From NCBI GenBank assembly GCA_035568375.1, contig DATMOG010000096.1, positions 1-59,690 of the forward strand: DNA of 59,690 nucleotides, given 5' to 3'. The DNA is from JACDET01 sp035568375. GTDB taxonomy: Bacteria; Patescibacteriota; Microgenomatia; Levybacterales; UBA12049. Numbering within the stretch: the first letter of the stretch is position 1; the number at the start of each line of letters is the position of its first letter. The notes below the pieces were generated by a model. That model saw only the letters and a list, made by a program, of their open reading frames with translations, was not told the origin of the DNA and did no database searches. Shown piece by piece: positions 6,781-14,488 of this stretch. The translations under genes and the position numbers were made by a program.

Positions 6781-8046
6781 ATGCAAAAATTTGATGGATA
6801 TTACACAGTTAAGGAATTGTCGGAGATTCTTAAAGTAGCGAAATCTACCGTTAGATCCTGGATAAAGAATGGCAAATTAACGGCCACAAAAAGAGCTGGA
6901 ATGCTCCTTATATCTTATGATAATGAAATAAACAATAATTTTTTTGTAGAGCAGATTAGAAAAAAGCATTATCGCCCCAAAAAACCCTATACAGCTGAAA
7001 ATATTAAAGGTTATGCAGAATGGCATGCATTGCTTGATGAATTTTCATGGTTAATTAAAGTGTCATATAGCTCTCCAAATCAAGTGAAAAAGAAAAATTT
7101 TCGAGCTGATCAACTTTTTGCTAATTATATAAATTTGAACAAGATTAAGATTGAAAAAATAAATCGAATGTTTAGATTTAATCCTAAACCGAAAAAGTCA
7201 TTGATTGATGATGATATTAAAAGAGGTTGGTATAATGAAATTTCTTATTTATTGCCACTTAAAAAATCAACATTAGGACATTCATTTAACGATATTACTT
7301 TAAATATGAAAAGCTCCGAGTTGCGTTTTGAATTTCCCTCCTGGAAAATTATTTCTTGTTACTATGCAGTGTATTTTTATTTGCGTTCTATAACGCTATT
7401 TGGATTTGACAATTTCAGATTATCTGAACATAATTCAACAATTAATTCTTTCAAAAATAATATATTGAATCCTCTTAGTAAAACAATTTGGAAATTTCCT
7501 TTTGATATATCATATGTGCCGCAAAAGAGGAAATATCGTTCACAATTGCTAATACAAAATTTAAGACATACTCAATTTAGATATTCAGCATATCCACGAG
7601 AACCTTTTGCGCTACCAATTCAACTTTTTGAGAATATTTATAATAATTTTAAAAAGAGAGGAAAAGCTTTTAAAAAACCATGTATATATACAATATTTGA
7701 TTATTTACATGATTTTCGTACTTGGGCAAATTATTTAGATATCGATAACCTACTTAGTCTTAGAGGCACTGGATATAAAACTTTTTTGGATCAAAACCTT
7801 TCATTAATTCTCTTTTTTATTGGTGGCATCTCTGAACTTTGTTATATTGCCGTTTTTGGTAAGAATGTCTATATAGAAGTCTTACAAAAATTTTATGATG
7901 AGTTTGTTACAAATAGTCCTAGATTAGTAGAAGATTTTATATATACTTCTATCTATCAACGTTTGGCTATTTATAATAAATTAGGTTTAATGGATGCAAG
8001 TATTAAGCTGAAAAAAACAGATATTAATACTGTATCTATTAGTTAA
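6781..8046 (+). CDS. MerR/excisionase-type HTH protein of unknown function
   Basis: 421 residues. Residues 5-45 are a helix-turn-helix of the HTH_17/MerR class ('YYTVKELSEILKVAKSTVRS', 'WIKNGKLTATKR'). The remaining 370 residues are basic, aromatic-rich and mostly helical with no family I recognise. A segment near 'WKIISCYYAVYFYLRSI' (about 190-206) resembles the first long helix of HEPN-like domains, and 'LILFFIGGISELCYIAVFG' is strongly hydrophobic. Too large for a simple excisionase. It sits between two nuclease-like genes in an operon, so a DNA-targeting or sensing role is plausible but unproven. Confidence 0.6.
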   Translation: MQKFDGYYTVKELSEILKVAKSTVRSWIKNGKLTATKRAGMLLISYDNEINNNFFVEQIRKKHYRPKKPYTAENIKGYAEWHALLDEFSWLIKVSYSSPNQVKKKNFRADQLFANYINLNKIKIEKINRMFRFNPKPKKSLIDDDIKRGWYNEISYLLPLKKSTLGHSFNDITLNMKSSELRFEFPSWKIISCYYAVYFYLRSITLFGFDNFRLSEHNSTINSFKNNILNPLSKTIWKFPFDISYVPQKRKYRSQLLIQNLRHTQFRYSAYPREPFALPIQLFENIYNNFKKRGKAFKKPCIYTIFDYLHDFRTWANYLDIDNLLSLRGTGYKTFLDQNLSLILFFIGGISELCYIAVFGKNVYIEVLQKFYDEFVTNSPRLVEDFIYTSIYQRLAIYNKLGLMDASIKLKKTDINTVSIS

Positions 8047-8064
8047 TAATAATTTAAGATTAAT

Positions 8065-8745
8065 ATGAATACTTTTATAGACAATGATGATATTCAGATA
8101 CATAATGGTCTTAACACTTTGATTGCACAAGATGGATATTTACTGGCTAATAATCTTAGTGAACGATCAACAACACATAAATTGGCTGAGTATTATCAGC
8201 ATTATTTTTCAGAATGGAACGTAGATTGTGAGTATAATCGTAATCTCGGCGGACCCAAAAAAATTTTTATTGATCCAAAAGAAATTTTGCTTCAAATGGC
8301 AGATAATCTTGAAAAGAATGGTTATCTACTTCAATACCTCAAAGATACTAAAGTGTCGAATATTAAAGAGCAATTGATAGATTTAGAAAGACAGATGAGG
8401 AAGCCTAAACTTCGTTACATAAAAGAATTAGATATTGTATTATTTCTTCTTAAATTATCAGATGGTAATTACAAAAAAATGACTATCTATCCAGATATCA
8501 TAATCCACCATAGAGGGACAACCGATAATAATATTGTCATCGAAGCAAAAAAGAGTATAAATCAGGATTTCAAAGCACGCGCATATGATTTGGTTAAATT
8601 GATGACACTTGTCTCATCGAGTGATTTTCATTATAACCGCGGATATTTTATTGATTTGCCGGTAAAAGAAGATTGTAAAAAATTTCAAGGTTTTGCAGAA
8701 TCAAAATTTTTTAGTAAAGATGTTTACGAAATAGCAGCTAAATAA
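8065..8745 (+). CDS. PD-(D/E)XK nuclease-like protein
   Basis: 226 residues. A textbook motif is visible: Pro143-Asp144 in 'TIYPDIIIHHRGTTDNN' followed 15 residues later by Glu160-Ala-Lys162 in 'IVIEAKKS', that is PD-x15-ExK. The strand-turn-strand setting is right for the restriction-endonuclease-like fold. The N-terminal half (helical, about 35-125) may supply the upstream acidic residue or specificity. Third gene of the 6211-9405 run, 18 bases after the HTH gene. Two different nuclease-fold proteins in one operon is the main reason to suspect defence. Confidence 0.7.
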   Translation: MNTFIDNDDIQIHNGLNTLIAQDGYLLANNLSERSTTHKLAEYYQHYFSEWNVDCEYNRNLGGPKKIFIDPKEILLQMADNLEKNGYLLQYLKDTKVSNIKEQLIDLERQMRKPKLRYIKELDIVLFLLKLSDGNYKKMTIYPDIIIHHRGTTDNNIVIEAKKSINQDFKARAYDLVKLMTLVSSSDFHYNRGYFIDLPVKEDCKKFQGFAESKFFSKDVYEIAAK

Positions 8746-8760
8746 TGCTATTGACGATAC

Positions 8761-9405
8761 ATGGCAGATAATAAACGTACACAAATTATTGACAAAAACC
8801 CAAACAAAATTCCTAACAATATAGTTATCACATGGGGAAATAACAAAGTTAGCTTAGGAAAATTTAGATTTGCTAAAAACGGTTCTTTCTATTTTTCTAC
8901 TCCACAATTTGATAAAACCTCAATGGAAATTGGTAGTGCATTGAAAGTAAAAGATACATTTCAAATAAAATCTAAAGAAGCGACATATCAAACAACAAAA
9001 GGAGTTCATTTATCTCTTCATCCACCGGACGATAAACATGAAAAAGGAATCTTACAGTTGACAGGAGCTGATTCTGCCAAACCAGTAGGAAAGGTTGTCC
9101 TTGATTGGTTTCCTGTTAAGGGTCCCTTTAAATTGTTCCATTTCTTTACATTACCGCTTGATTTAGCTCCAGTGGTGAATTCAAAAGCAATATTTACAAC
9201 CCCTATACCTGAGAAGTATAAAGATTCTTTAGAAATTATCGTAGATATTTTACCGATTGAAAATGGATTAATGTCTGTTCCAATGTATGACAATGATATT
9301 TGGAATTTTACTGGATTTTCTGCATTTGGTTATGCAGTTTCTACCCGCTTAGTTTTTGCAAATCAGAGGCTAGTACCACAAATATATTACATCAATGAGT
9401 TTTAA
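8761..9405 (+). CDS. hypothetical beta-rich protein
   Basis: 214 residues, not recognised. Predicted to be mostly beta with many short strands ('NIVITWGNNKVSLGKFRFA', 'GSFYFSTPQF', 'GVHLSLHPP', 'GKVVLDWFPV'), no signal peptide and no membrane helix. The His/Pro/Asp segment 'LHPPDDKHEK' is notable. Fourth and last gene of the operon, 15 bases after the PD-(D/E)XK gene; the next feature is a repeat copy. It could be a structural or sensor partner of the nuclease-like proteins. No functional claim can be supported. Confidence 0.6.
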   Translation: MADNKRTQIIDKNPNKIPNNIVITWGNNKVSLGKFRFAKNGSFYFSTPQFDKTSMEIGSALKVKDTFQIKSKEATYQTTKGVHLSLHPPDDKHEKGILQLTGADSAKPVGKVVLDWFPVKGPFKLFHFFTLPLDLAPVVNSKAIFTTPIPEKYKDSLEIIVDILPIENGLMSVPMYDNDIWNFTGFSAFGYAVSTRLVFANQRLVPQIYYINEF

Positions 9406-9449
9406 TATATATTTAAACTGTGATTTGCAGGTATGCGAAATTGTTTTGT

Positions 9450-9540
9450 TAAAAATTTTACATGGTCCAGGAGCGCAGGTTCAAAATTTAGTTTCAAAAA
9501 ACTATATCAAACCAATCAACCCCAGACTAAATTCGAACCT
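9450..9540 (-). repeat. interspersed repeat copy R1
   Basis: About 91 bases: TAAAAATTTTACATGGTCCA at the left, TTCGAACC at the right end (9532-9539). The minus strand reads ALLDH, frame-shifted relative to LAxLDxxGTFY. The right end runs straight into the TATAAT (9543-9548) of the phosphotransferase gene. Confidence 0.7.
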
Positions 9541-9542
9541 GT

Positions 9543-9548
9543 TATAAT
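9543..9548 (+). promoter_or_regulatory. -10 box at repeat edge
   Basis: TATAAT seven bases before the ATG at 9555 and three bases after the end of repeat R1. A leaderless or near-leaderless start is expected. Copies R2 and R4 also end just before a TATAAT box (10719-10724 and 13163-13168). Confidence 0.55.
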
Positions 9549-9554
9549 AACAAC

Positions 9555-10538
9555 ATGACGTTCCAAGATATTCCTCTTCTTTTTGAGATTCTCACGTCAG
9601 AGAATCTTACGCCTGTTTCATCTCATCCTGAGGGAGATCGCATTGTTTGCGAAGATGCTTCAGGTAATAAATTTTTTATGAAAGATTGTAGAGGTATTGA
9701 AGAGAAAATGTTCAATCAAGTCTTTCCTGCAATAAGAAGTCAAAATCTAAATTTTACTATTCTTGAATTGCCAGATTTTAAAAATGTTGTATCGCGAACA
9801 ATTCAACCGGGGCAACAGAGAGATTTTATTTTTGTAAATTATTATGATGGCACTACATTCAATGAGAGCTGGAACGAGACACATCCTCATGGATATGGCG
9901 GAAGAGCACTTGATATATCTTTCGCTGAAAAAGTCCTTAAAATAGTACAAGATTTTTCACTGATTAATCTTACGACTTTGGCACCTTTTAATCTTCCTAC
10001 ATTTGATTTTAGTGTTTGGAAGAACGATATTTTCCCATTATTATCTGCCAACCTCATTCAAAATGGCTCTTTAACACAAGATCATATAAATAAGGCTGAT
10101 ACAATTCTTTCGTCAGCAAATATTTTTCAACATTCTCAGACGATACTAACGAATGGAGATTTTTACCCCAGAAATTTTATCGAGCTTTCCTCAGGTAAAA
10201 TTGTTGTGATTGACTGGGAGGGCAGAGGAAGAGAACATATAAGATTAAATGGAGGTACGCATGCCTTTGCGAGTCAAAGAAATGCTTTTTTAAATTATAT
10301 TGAGAACCATGCTGCGTTTTTCTTTGTTCATATGTGGGGTAACCATGCAGTACAAAAAAAATTTATGACAGACATTACTCAAGCTTTTAATTTAACAGCT
10401 GATGATATCCAAGCTGCTATACTTATTAAATCTTTAGAACAAGGTGCAGCATTTGGAGGGGGTTTTCTCTCTCATAGGGAAGCAGAAATTTTTGTACATG
10501 CTCTTGAGCTAGATTATATAAATGATTTTATACAGTGA
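9555..10538 (+). CDS. aminoglycoside/choline-type phosphotransferase family protein
   Basis: 327 residues with an APH-like kinase fold in the C-terminal half. The catalytic loop is 'ILTNGDFYPRNFIEL' (Asp202, Asn207) and the metal-binding Asp220 lies in 'VVIDWEG'. The family normally has HGDxxxxN; here the His position is Asn200. The N-terminal lobe keeps a Lys in 'NKFFMKDCRG' (Lys43), a plausible ATP contact. The substrate cannot be told: small-molecule kinase rather than proven resistance enzyme. A single gene bounded by repeats R1 and R2, with TATAAT immediately upstream. Confidence 0.7.
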   Translation: MTFQDIPLLFEILTSENLTPVSSHPEGDRIVCEDASGNKFFMKDCRGIEEKMFNQVFPAIRSQNLNFTILELPDFKNVVSRTIQPGQQRDFIFVNYYDGTTFNESWNETHPHGYGGRALDISFAEKVLKIVQDFSLINLTTLAPFNLPTFDFSVWKNDIFPLLSANLIQNGSLTQDHINKADTILSSANIFQHSQTILTNGDFYPRNFIELSSGKIVVIDWEGRGREHIRLNGGTHAFASQRNAFLNYIENHAAFFFVHMWGNHAVQKKFMTDITQAFNLTADDIQAAILIKSLEQGAAFGGGFLSHREAEIFVHALELDYINDFIQ

Positions 10539-10551
10539 TACGGGGGCTTTT

Positions 10552-10717
10552 TTAATACATCATGTATGTTTGCAATAATTGACTAGACTTCTGCATAACT
10601 AGCTCAGGATATTTAATTCTGTTATACCACTCAACCGTTCGGAAATCGTCAACTATTGCCAGCTTAATTTTTTAGCTTCAAAGAGTCAAAAAAGGCATTC
10701 ACTGTTTCGAACTTCTG
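10552..10717 (-). repeat. interspersed repeat copy R2 with coding-like tail
   Basis: The core GTTCGGAAATCGTC...GCCAGC is extended on its left. Read on the minus strand from 10662 to the TAA at 10552-10554, one open frame of 36 codons gives 'LAIVDDFRTVEWYNRIKYPE' and continues to the stop. Copy R3 encodes the same tail with mostly synonymous or conservative changes. The right part contains TTCGAAC like R1, R4 and R7. Confidence 0.75.
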
Positions 10718-10730
10718 GTATAATTACTTA

Positions 10731-12107
10731 ATGAATTTGACCTCCTTAAACCCATCAAAAAACTTTGAAACCATAGGCGAAGTGGAAATATCTACAGAAA
10801 AAGAAATCACAGAATCGGTTGAACAAGCAAAAAAAGCATTTCTTCATTGGTCTACTATTACGATTAAAGAGCGGTCTGATGCAATTCAGTCCTTTGTAAA
10901 TATCGCAAAGATAAAAACTGAAGATATTGCTCAACTTATTGCAAAAGAAACAGGCCGCCCAATAAAAAGTGCGAGAGCGAACGTTACAGAGGGAATACGA
11001 TATTTTGAAGAGTATATAAGTATCGCTGATAAATATCTTTCACCTAAAGTTACTATTGAAACAGATAAAGAGCTTCACAAAGTATATCGTGAACCGTGGG
11101 GTGTTATTGCTTGTATTTGTCCATGGAATTATCCATTTCTCAATGTCGCATGGCAATGCGGACAAGCACTTATTGCGGGCAATACCATTGTTTATAAAAA
11201 TTCAGAAGAGAATCCTCTCTTCGCAAAACTGCTTTCTGAACTTATTGAAAAATCTGACATTCCAAATGGTGTATTTAATGTTATTTATGGTGACGGAAAA
11301 ACTGGAGATTTTTTGGTACACCAAGATATCAATATGATTTCATTTACGGGAAGTACAAAAGTGGGACAACATTTATCAAAAATTGCAGCTGAAAAATTTA
11401 TTCCAATCGTTACCGAATTAGGAGGATCTGCTCCTGGCATTGTTTTTGAAGATGTAGATATTGATGATAAATTGATTGAATACATTATCGAATTGCGGTT
11501 GACCAATAACGGACAAGCATGTGATGCAATCAAACGACTGATTGTTCATGAAAGTAAGTTTAAAGAGGTTGTCAAAAAAGTTTGTGATGTGATGAAAAAG
11601 AAAAAAATTGGTGATGCTCTTAGTGAAGATACAGATGTCGGACCACTTATAGCAAAAAGACAAATTGATTTACTTGAAGCACAAGTAAATGATGCAATTA
11701 AAAAGGGTGCAAAAGTAGAGATTGGTGCGAACACGCCAAAAGACCTGAAAGGAGCATATTATTCACCAACTGTTTTAACAAACATTAATCCGACTATGCG
11801 AGTCTGGCATGAAGAAACATTTGGTCCAGTTTTGCCAATTATTCCATTCAAAGATGAAGATCAATCAATTAGACAAGCAAACCATACTGAGTATGGTCTG
11901 AGTGCGCATGTGTTTACTAACGATAAAAAACGTTTTAAGAGAGTGGCTCGTCAATTACAAGCTGGCAGTGTTGCCCAAAATTTTACGGAGTATTGGAACT
12001 TCAATAATCCTTTTGGTGGATATAAAAAATCCGGTATGGGAAGAATACATGGTGAATACGGTTTTGACGATTTCACTCAAGTAAAACTAGTAGCTGAAGA
12101 AAAGTAA
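10731..12107 (+). CDS. aldehyde dehydrogenase (succinate-semialdehyde type)
   Basis: 458 residues, full length for the ALDH superfamily. Key elements: 'CPWNYPF' with the oxyanion Asn133, NAD(P)-binding 'SFTGSTKVG' (about 204-212), general base Glu229 in 'TELGGSAPG', nucleophile Cys264 in 'NNGQACDA', and 'EETFGPVLPI' near the C-terminus. It oxidises an aldehyde to the acid with NAD(P)+; closest by feel to succinate-semialdehyde dehydrogenases (GabD/Sad). Stands alone between repeats R2 and R3, with TATAAT at 10719-10724. No gab-type partner genes are nearby, so the physiological substrate is open; aldehyde detoxification is possible. Confidence 0.9.
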   Translation: MNLTSLNPSKNFETIGEVEISTEKEITESVEQAKKAFLHWSTITIKERSDAIQSFVNIAKIKTEDIAQLIAKETGRPIKSARANVTEGIRYFEEYISIADKYLSPKVTIETDKELHKVYREPWGVIACICPWNYPFLNVAWQCGQALIAGNTIVYKNSEENPLFAKLLSELIEKSDIPNGVFNVIYGDGKTGDFLVHQDINMISFTGSTKVGQHLSKIAAEKFIPIVTELGGSAPGIVFEDVDIDDKLIEYIIELRLTNNGQACDAIKRLIVHESKFKEVVKKVCDVMKKKKIGDALSEDTDVGPLIAKRQIDLLEAQVNDAIKKGAKVEIGANTPKDLKGAYYSPTVLTNINPTMRVWHEETFGPVLPIIPFKDEDQSIRQANHTEYGLSAHVFTNDKKRFKRVARQLQAGSVAQNFTEYWNFNNPFGGYKKSGMGRIHGEYGFDDFTQVKLVAEEK

Positions 12108-12110
12108 TTT

Positions 12111-12240
12111 TTAGTAAGGGTTAAGAAATTGCATCGATTTTTGATAGACAAGCTCCGGATATTTAATTCGCTGATACCAATCCAAAGTTCGGAAATCGTC
12201 AACTATTGCCAGCAAATCAAATTTAGCCACAATTTAGCAT
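12111..12240 (-). repeat. interspersed repeat copy R3 with coding-like tail
   Basis: Shares the core AAATCGTCAACTATTGCCAG with R2. The minus strand from 12212 to the TAA at 12111-12113 encodes 'LAIVDDFRTLDWYQRIKYPE' and a further 13 residues. Compared with R2, many changes are silent (Pro, Leu, Val, Lys, Gln, Ser codons) and several replacements are conservative. It begins three bases after the aldehyde dehydrogenase stop. Confidence 0.75.
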
Positions 12241-12279
12241 TATATTGACATCTTTCTAGCTTCTTGGGATAGTTGAGAT

Positions 12280-12993
12280 ATGACAAAGAAAAAGAAAACA
12301 TTTTCGACTTGGCTACGACAGGAAATTAATACTAAGCTCTCTTATGCCTTTATATTTTTACTTTTTTTGTTTTGTGTTTTAATAGCATACACATATTCTA
12401 TCCCATCGGTAGGTATCCCAATAGAATCTCAAATTCAAACTAACTTTCAAAATTTTATACAAAGTCTTACCCATGCGCCAAAAGAAATAAAACCAATTCA
12501 TATCAAAGTAGTAGGGACACCACTACCTAATCCCACCCAGATAGCATTAATAAGAAGTCGTGGACATATTGGATATCCAGAAATACCGGCATCTCAATCA
12601 CCTTATGAACAACTTCCAAATCAAAATTTTGATTTACTACGAATTTATCAAACGAGACAGTCAAATGAAAATACTGCAATTCTTACTAAAATAATTACTA
12701 ATCCTGTGGAAATAACAGAAATTTATGACGATATTAAAAGTTTGCCGCTTTGGCCACAAGGAGGAGGAACTATGAATTGTCCAATGGATCCGGTAAATCC
12801 ATTTGTATACATACTTAATTTTTATTCAAATGATATACTTAATGTTCATGCATTACTTCATATAGGAGGCTGTTCAAGTGTAAGTTTCACTAATTACTCA
12901 GCAAGAATGGCTTTGGGTACACAAGGAAAAAAATTGGATAATGACCTGCAACAAATTTTGAATTTATCAAAACAAGCGTTTTATGGATACTAG
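12280..12993 (+). CDS. membrane-anchored hypothetical protein
   Basis: 237 residues, not recognised. A basic N-terminus and one hydrophobic segment (about residues 20-38, 'YAFIFLLFLFCVLIAYTYS') anchor the protein; the remaining 200 residues are probably extracytoplasmic. Two Cys pairs may form disulfides ('TMNCPMD' and 'HIGGCSSV'). A Pro-rich linker (about 65-85) precedes the domain. Single gene between repeats R3 and R4. Function unknown. Confidence 0.65.
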   Translation: MTKKKKTFSTWLRQEINTKLSYAFIFLLFLFCVLIAYTYSIPSVGIPIESQIQTNFQNFIQSLTHAPKEIKPIHIKVVGTPLPNPTQIALIRSRGHIGYPEIPASQSPYEQLPNQNFDLLRIYQTRQSNENTAILTKIITNPVEITEIYDDIKSLPLWPQGGGTMNCPMDPVNPFVYILNFYSNDILNVHALLHIGGCSSVSFTNYSARMALGTQGKKLDNDLQQILNLSKQAFYGY

Positions 12994-13022
12994 CGTTTTC
13001 TATTTATCTTAGGCACAAATGT

Positions 13023-13155
13023 TCATAAAAAGCCATTATTTTGTGCGTAAAAAGTTCCAAGATCGTCAAGGCTTGCCAGCTTTGATTTTTGCCACATTTT
13101 AGCCTCAGAAATTTCTCAAAAATGCCTTGACCAATCCTGGATTCGAACTGGTAAT
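13023..13155 (-). repeat. interspersed repeat copy R4
   Basis: One of the most complete copies. It contains a perfect 8-bp inverted repeat, GTCAAGGC (13065-13072) and GCCTTGAC (13124-13131), and the T-loop-like TTCGAAC at 13142-13148. The minus strand reads 'MWQKSKLASLDDLGTFYAQN' and ends at a TGA at 13023-13025. Confidence 0.8.
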
Positions 13156-13176
13156 CTCATGATATAATAAACACAG

Positions 13177-13527
13177 ATGACAGTTATTGATGAATATCTC
13201 CAAAAAATAGAAGCGTCAAAAAGGATACAATTAGAAAGAATTAGAAAAATTGCAAAACAAATTGTTCCAGATGCGCAAGAAGTAATTTCATATGGCATGC
13301 CAACACTACAGTTTAGAGGAAAATCTTTCTTAGGTTTTAATGTGCATACTAATCACATTGGTGTATATCCATATGGAGGAGAAGAAATTAGAGTATTCAA
13401 GGATAAGCTCATGAAACTTGGATACGGATTTTCTTCTGGAGCTATTAGAGTCCCATTTGATAAAGAAATTCCTGAATATCTTCTTAAAGAAATTATTCAA
13501 CTTAGAATTAAGAGATTATCAGAGTAA
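13177..13527 (+). CDS. DUF1801 / YdhG-like protein
   Basis: 116 residues, the usual DUF1801 size. Typical elements: 'VIDEYLQKIEASKRIQLERI', 'ISYGMPTLQFRGKSFLGFN', 'HIGVYPYGG' and 'GAIRVPFDKEIPEYLLKEII'. Some relatives were called iron chaperones by frataxin-like fold, but a biochemical role is not settled. TATAAT at 13163-13168 gives a nearly leaderless start. Its stop codon TAA (13525-13527) is the first triplet of repeat R5, so gene end and repeat abut exactly. Confidence 0.88.
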   Translation: MTVIDEYLQKIEASKRIQLERIRKIAKQIVPDAQEVISYGMPTLQFRGKSFLGFNVHTNHIGVYPYGGEEIRVFKDKLMKLGYGFSSGAIRVPFDKEIPEYLLKEIIQLRIKRLSE

Positions 13528-13610
13528 AAAGTTCCTACATAGTCCAGAATTGCCAGCTGCGTTTTTAGCCTCAAATTCTTACAAATACTACCCTTGATTT
13601 GCACTAAATC
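13525..13610 (-). repeat. interspersed repeat copy R5
   Basis: Starts TAAAAAGTTCCTACATAGTC, then GCCAGCTGCGTTTTTAGCCT. On the minus strand it reads 'RLKTQLAILDYVGTFYSDN', the clearest version of the short family motif. Overlaps the stop codon of the DUF1801 gene. Confidence 0.75.
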
Positions 13611-13678
13611 CATTTTATATAAAAAAGTATATTTCTATTTTGTGTATAATCCAACAGGGTCAAAATTTTTGAAGGAAG

Positions 13679-14296
13679 CTACGTAACGGTGATTAATACA
13701 GATTTGTGTATATCTTCCGAGGTAGTAAGCTCTTTAATCATAAAGTCAGCAACGTCGGCTCTTGCAATACCGTTAGACATGGAAACGGTTTCATTATCTC
13801 CAACAAGGCGTACTTTACCCCCTGGTTTTATCTTATCCAGCATTGTCGCATAGACAATGGTCCAATCAAGGTTTGAGGATTTGAGTAAGTTTTCACCTGA
13901 TTGTTTATCTAAAATCATACCCTTCATAACTCCCCCAACAAGCTTACCCAAAAAGTTAGGTTTATAATTTGGTCTAACGAGAAAAGACGAAAGCATAATA
14001 ACTCTCTTAACACCACTTTGCGTAGCGGCTGCTATTAAAGCTTGTGTTGTCTTTAGGATGACGTCATCATTAATTTTTACGCTGCCTAGTGTACTTAACA
14101 CTGCATCCTGTCCCTTTATTGCTTTTTGCAGATCTACTTTATTGCGAGCGTCTCCAACGATAACATGAACTTTTTTGGAAGCATGCAGTTTTTTAGGAGA
14201 TCTTACAAAAGCTGTTACTTGATGGCCTTGTGCTAATGTTTTTTCTATTACGTGTTGACCTGTTTTGCCAGTAGCACCTAGTACTAATATTTTCAT
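13679..14296 (-). CDS. NAD(P)-binding SDR-like reductase
   Basis: 205 residues, atypical SDR (NmrA/BLVRB-like). The Rossmann motif is 'ILVLGATGKTGQHV' at the N-terminus; further signatures are 'VTAFVRSPKKL', 'VIVGDARN', 'DAVLSTLGS', 'GVKRVIMLSS' and 'DWTIVYATML'. It probably reduces a small quinone, flavin or carbonyl substrate, or senses NAD(P)H; the substrate is unknown. The ATG at 14296 is chosen over one 21 bases upstream because 'MKILVLGATG' is the family's normal start. Flanked by repeats R5 and R6. Confidence 0.85.
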   Translation of the reverse strand: MKILVLGATGKTGQHVIEKTLAQGHQVTAFVRSPKKLHASKKVHVIVGDARNKVDLQKAIKGQDAVLSTLGSVKINDDVILKTTQALIAAATQSGVKRVIMLSSFLVRPNYKPNFLGKLVGGVMKGMILDKQSGENLLKSSNLDWTIVYATMLDKIKPGGKVRLVGDNETVSMSNGIARADVADFMIKELTTSEDIHKSVLITVT

Positions 14297-14319
14297 AGTG
14301 TGAAATAATTCTATCATAA

Positions 14320-14375
14320 ATAAAAAGTTCCGACATAGTCTACTAGTGTCAGCTGATGCTTTTTAGAAGTTTTTG
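14320..14375 (-). repeat. interspersed repeat copy R6
   Basis: TAAAAAGTTCCGACATAGTC then GTCAGCTGATGC. The minus strand reads 'SKKHQLTLVDYVGTFYL' and then a TGA. Lies between the SDR-like gene and hflX, both on the minus strand. Confidence 0.7.
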
Positions 14376-14488
14376 TATTTACTTGTCGTGAGTATACTTC
14401 AATTTCTTCTCTACCTTTATCATTTATTGGTTTAAACTCATCATAGAACTAGGTTTCTCTTTGAGGCACTAAGACTGCTTTTCTATAT

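Noticed and set aside
11285..11734. Minus-strand open frames inside the aldehyde dehydrogenase gene
   Set aside because: Shadows of a well-conserved enzyme; no promoter, no recognisable protein.
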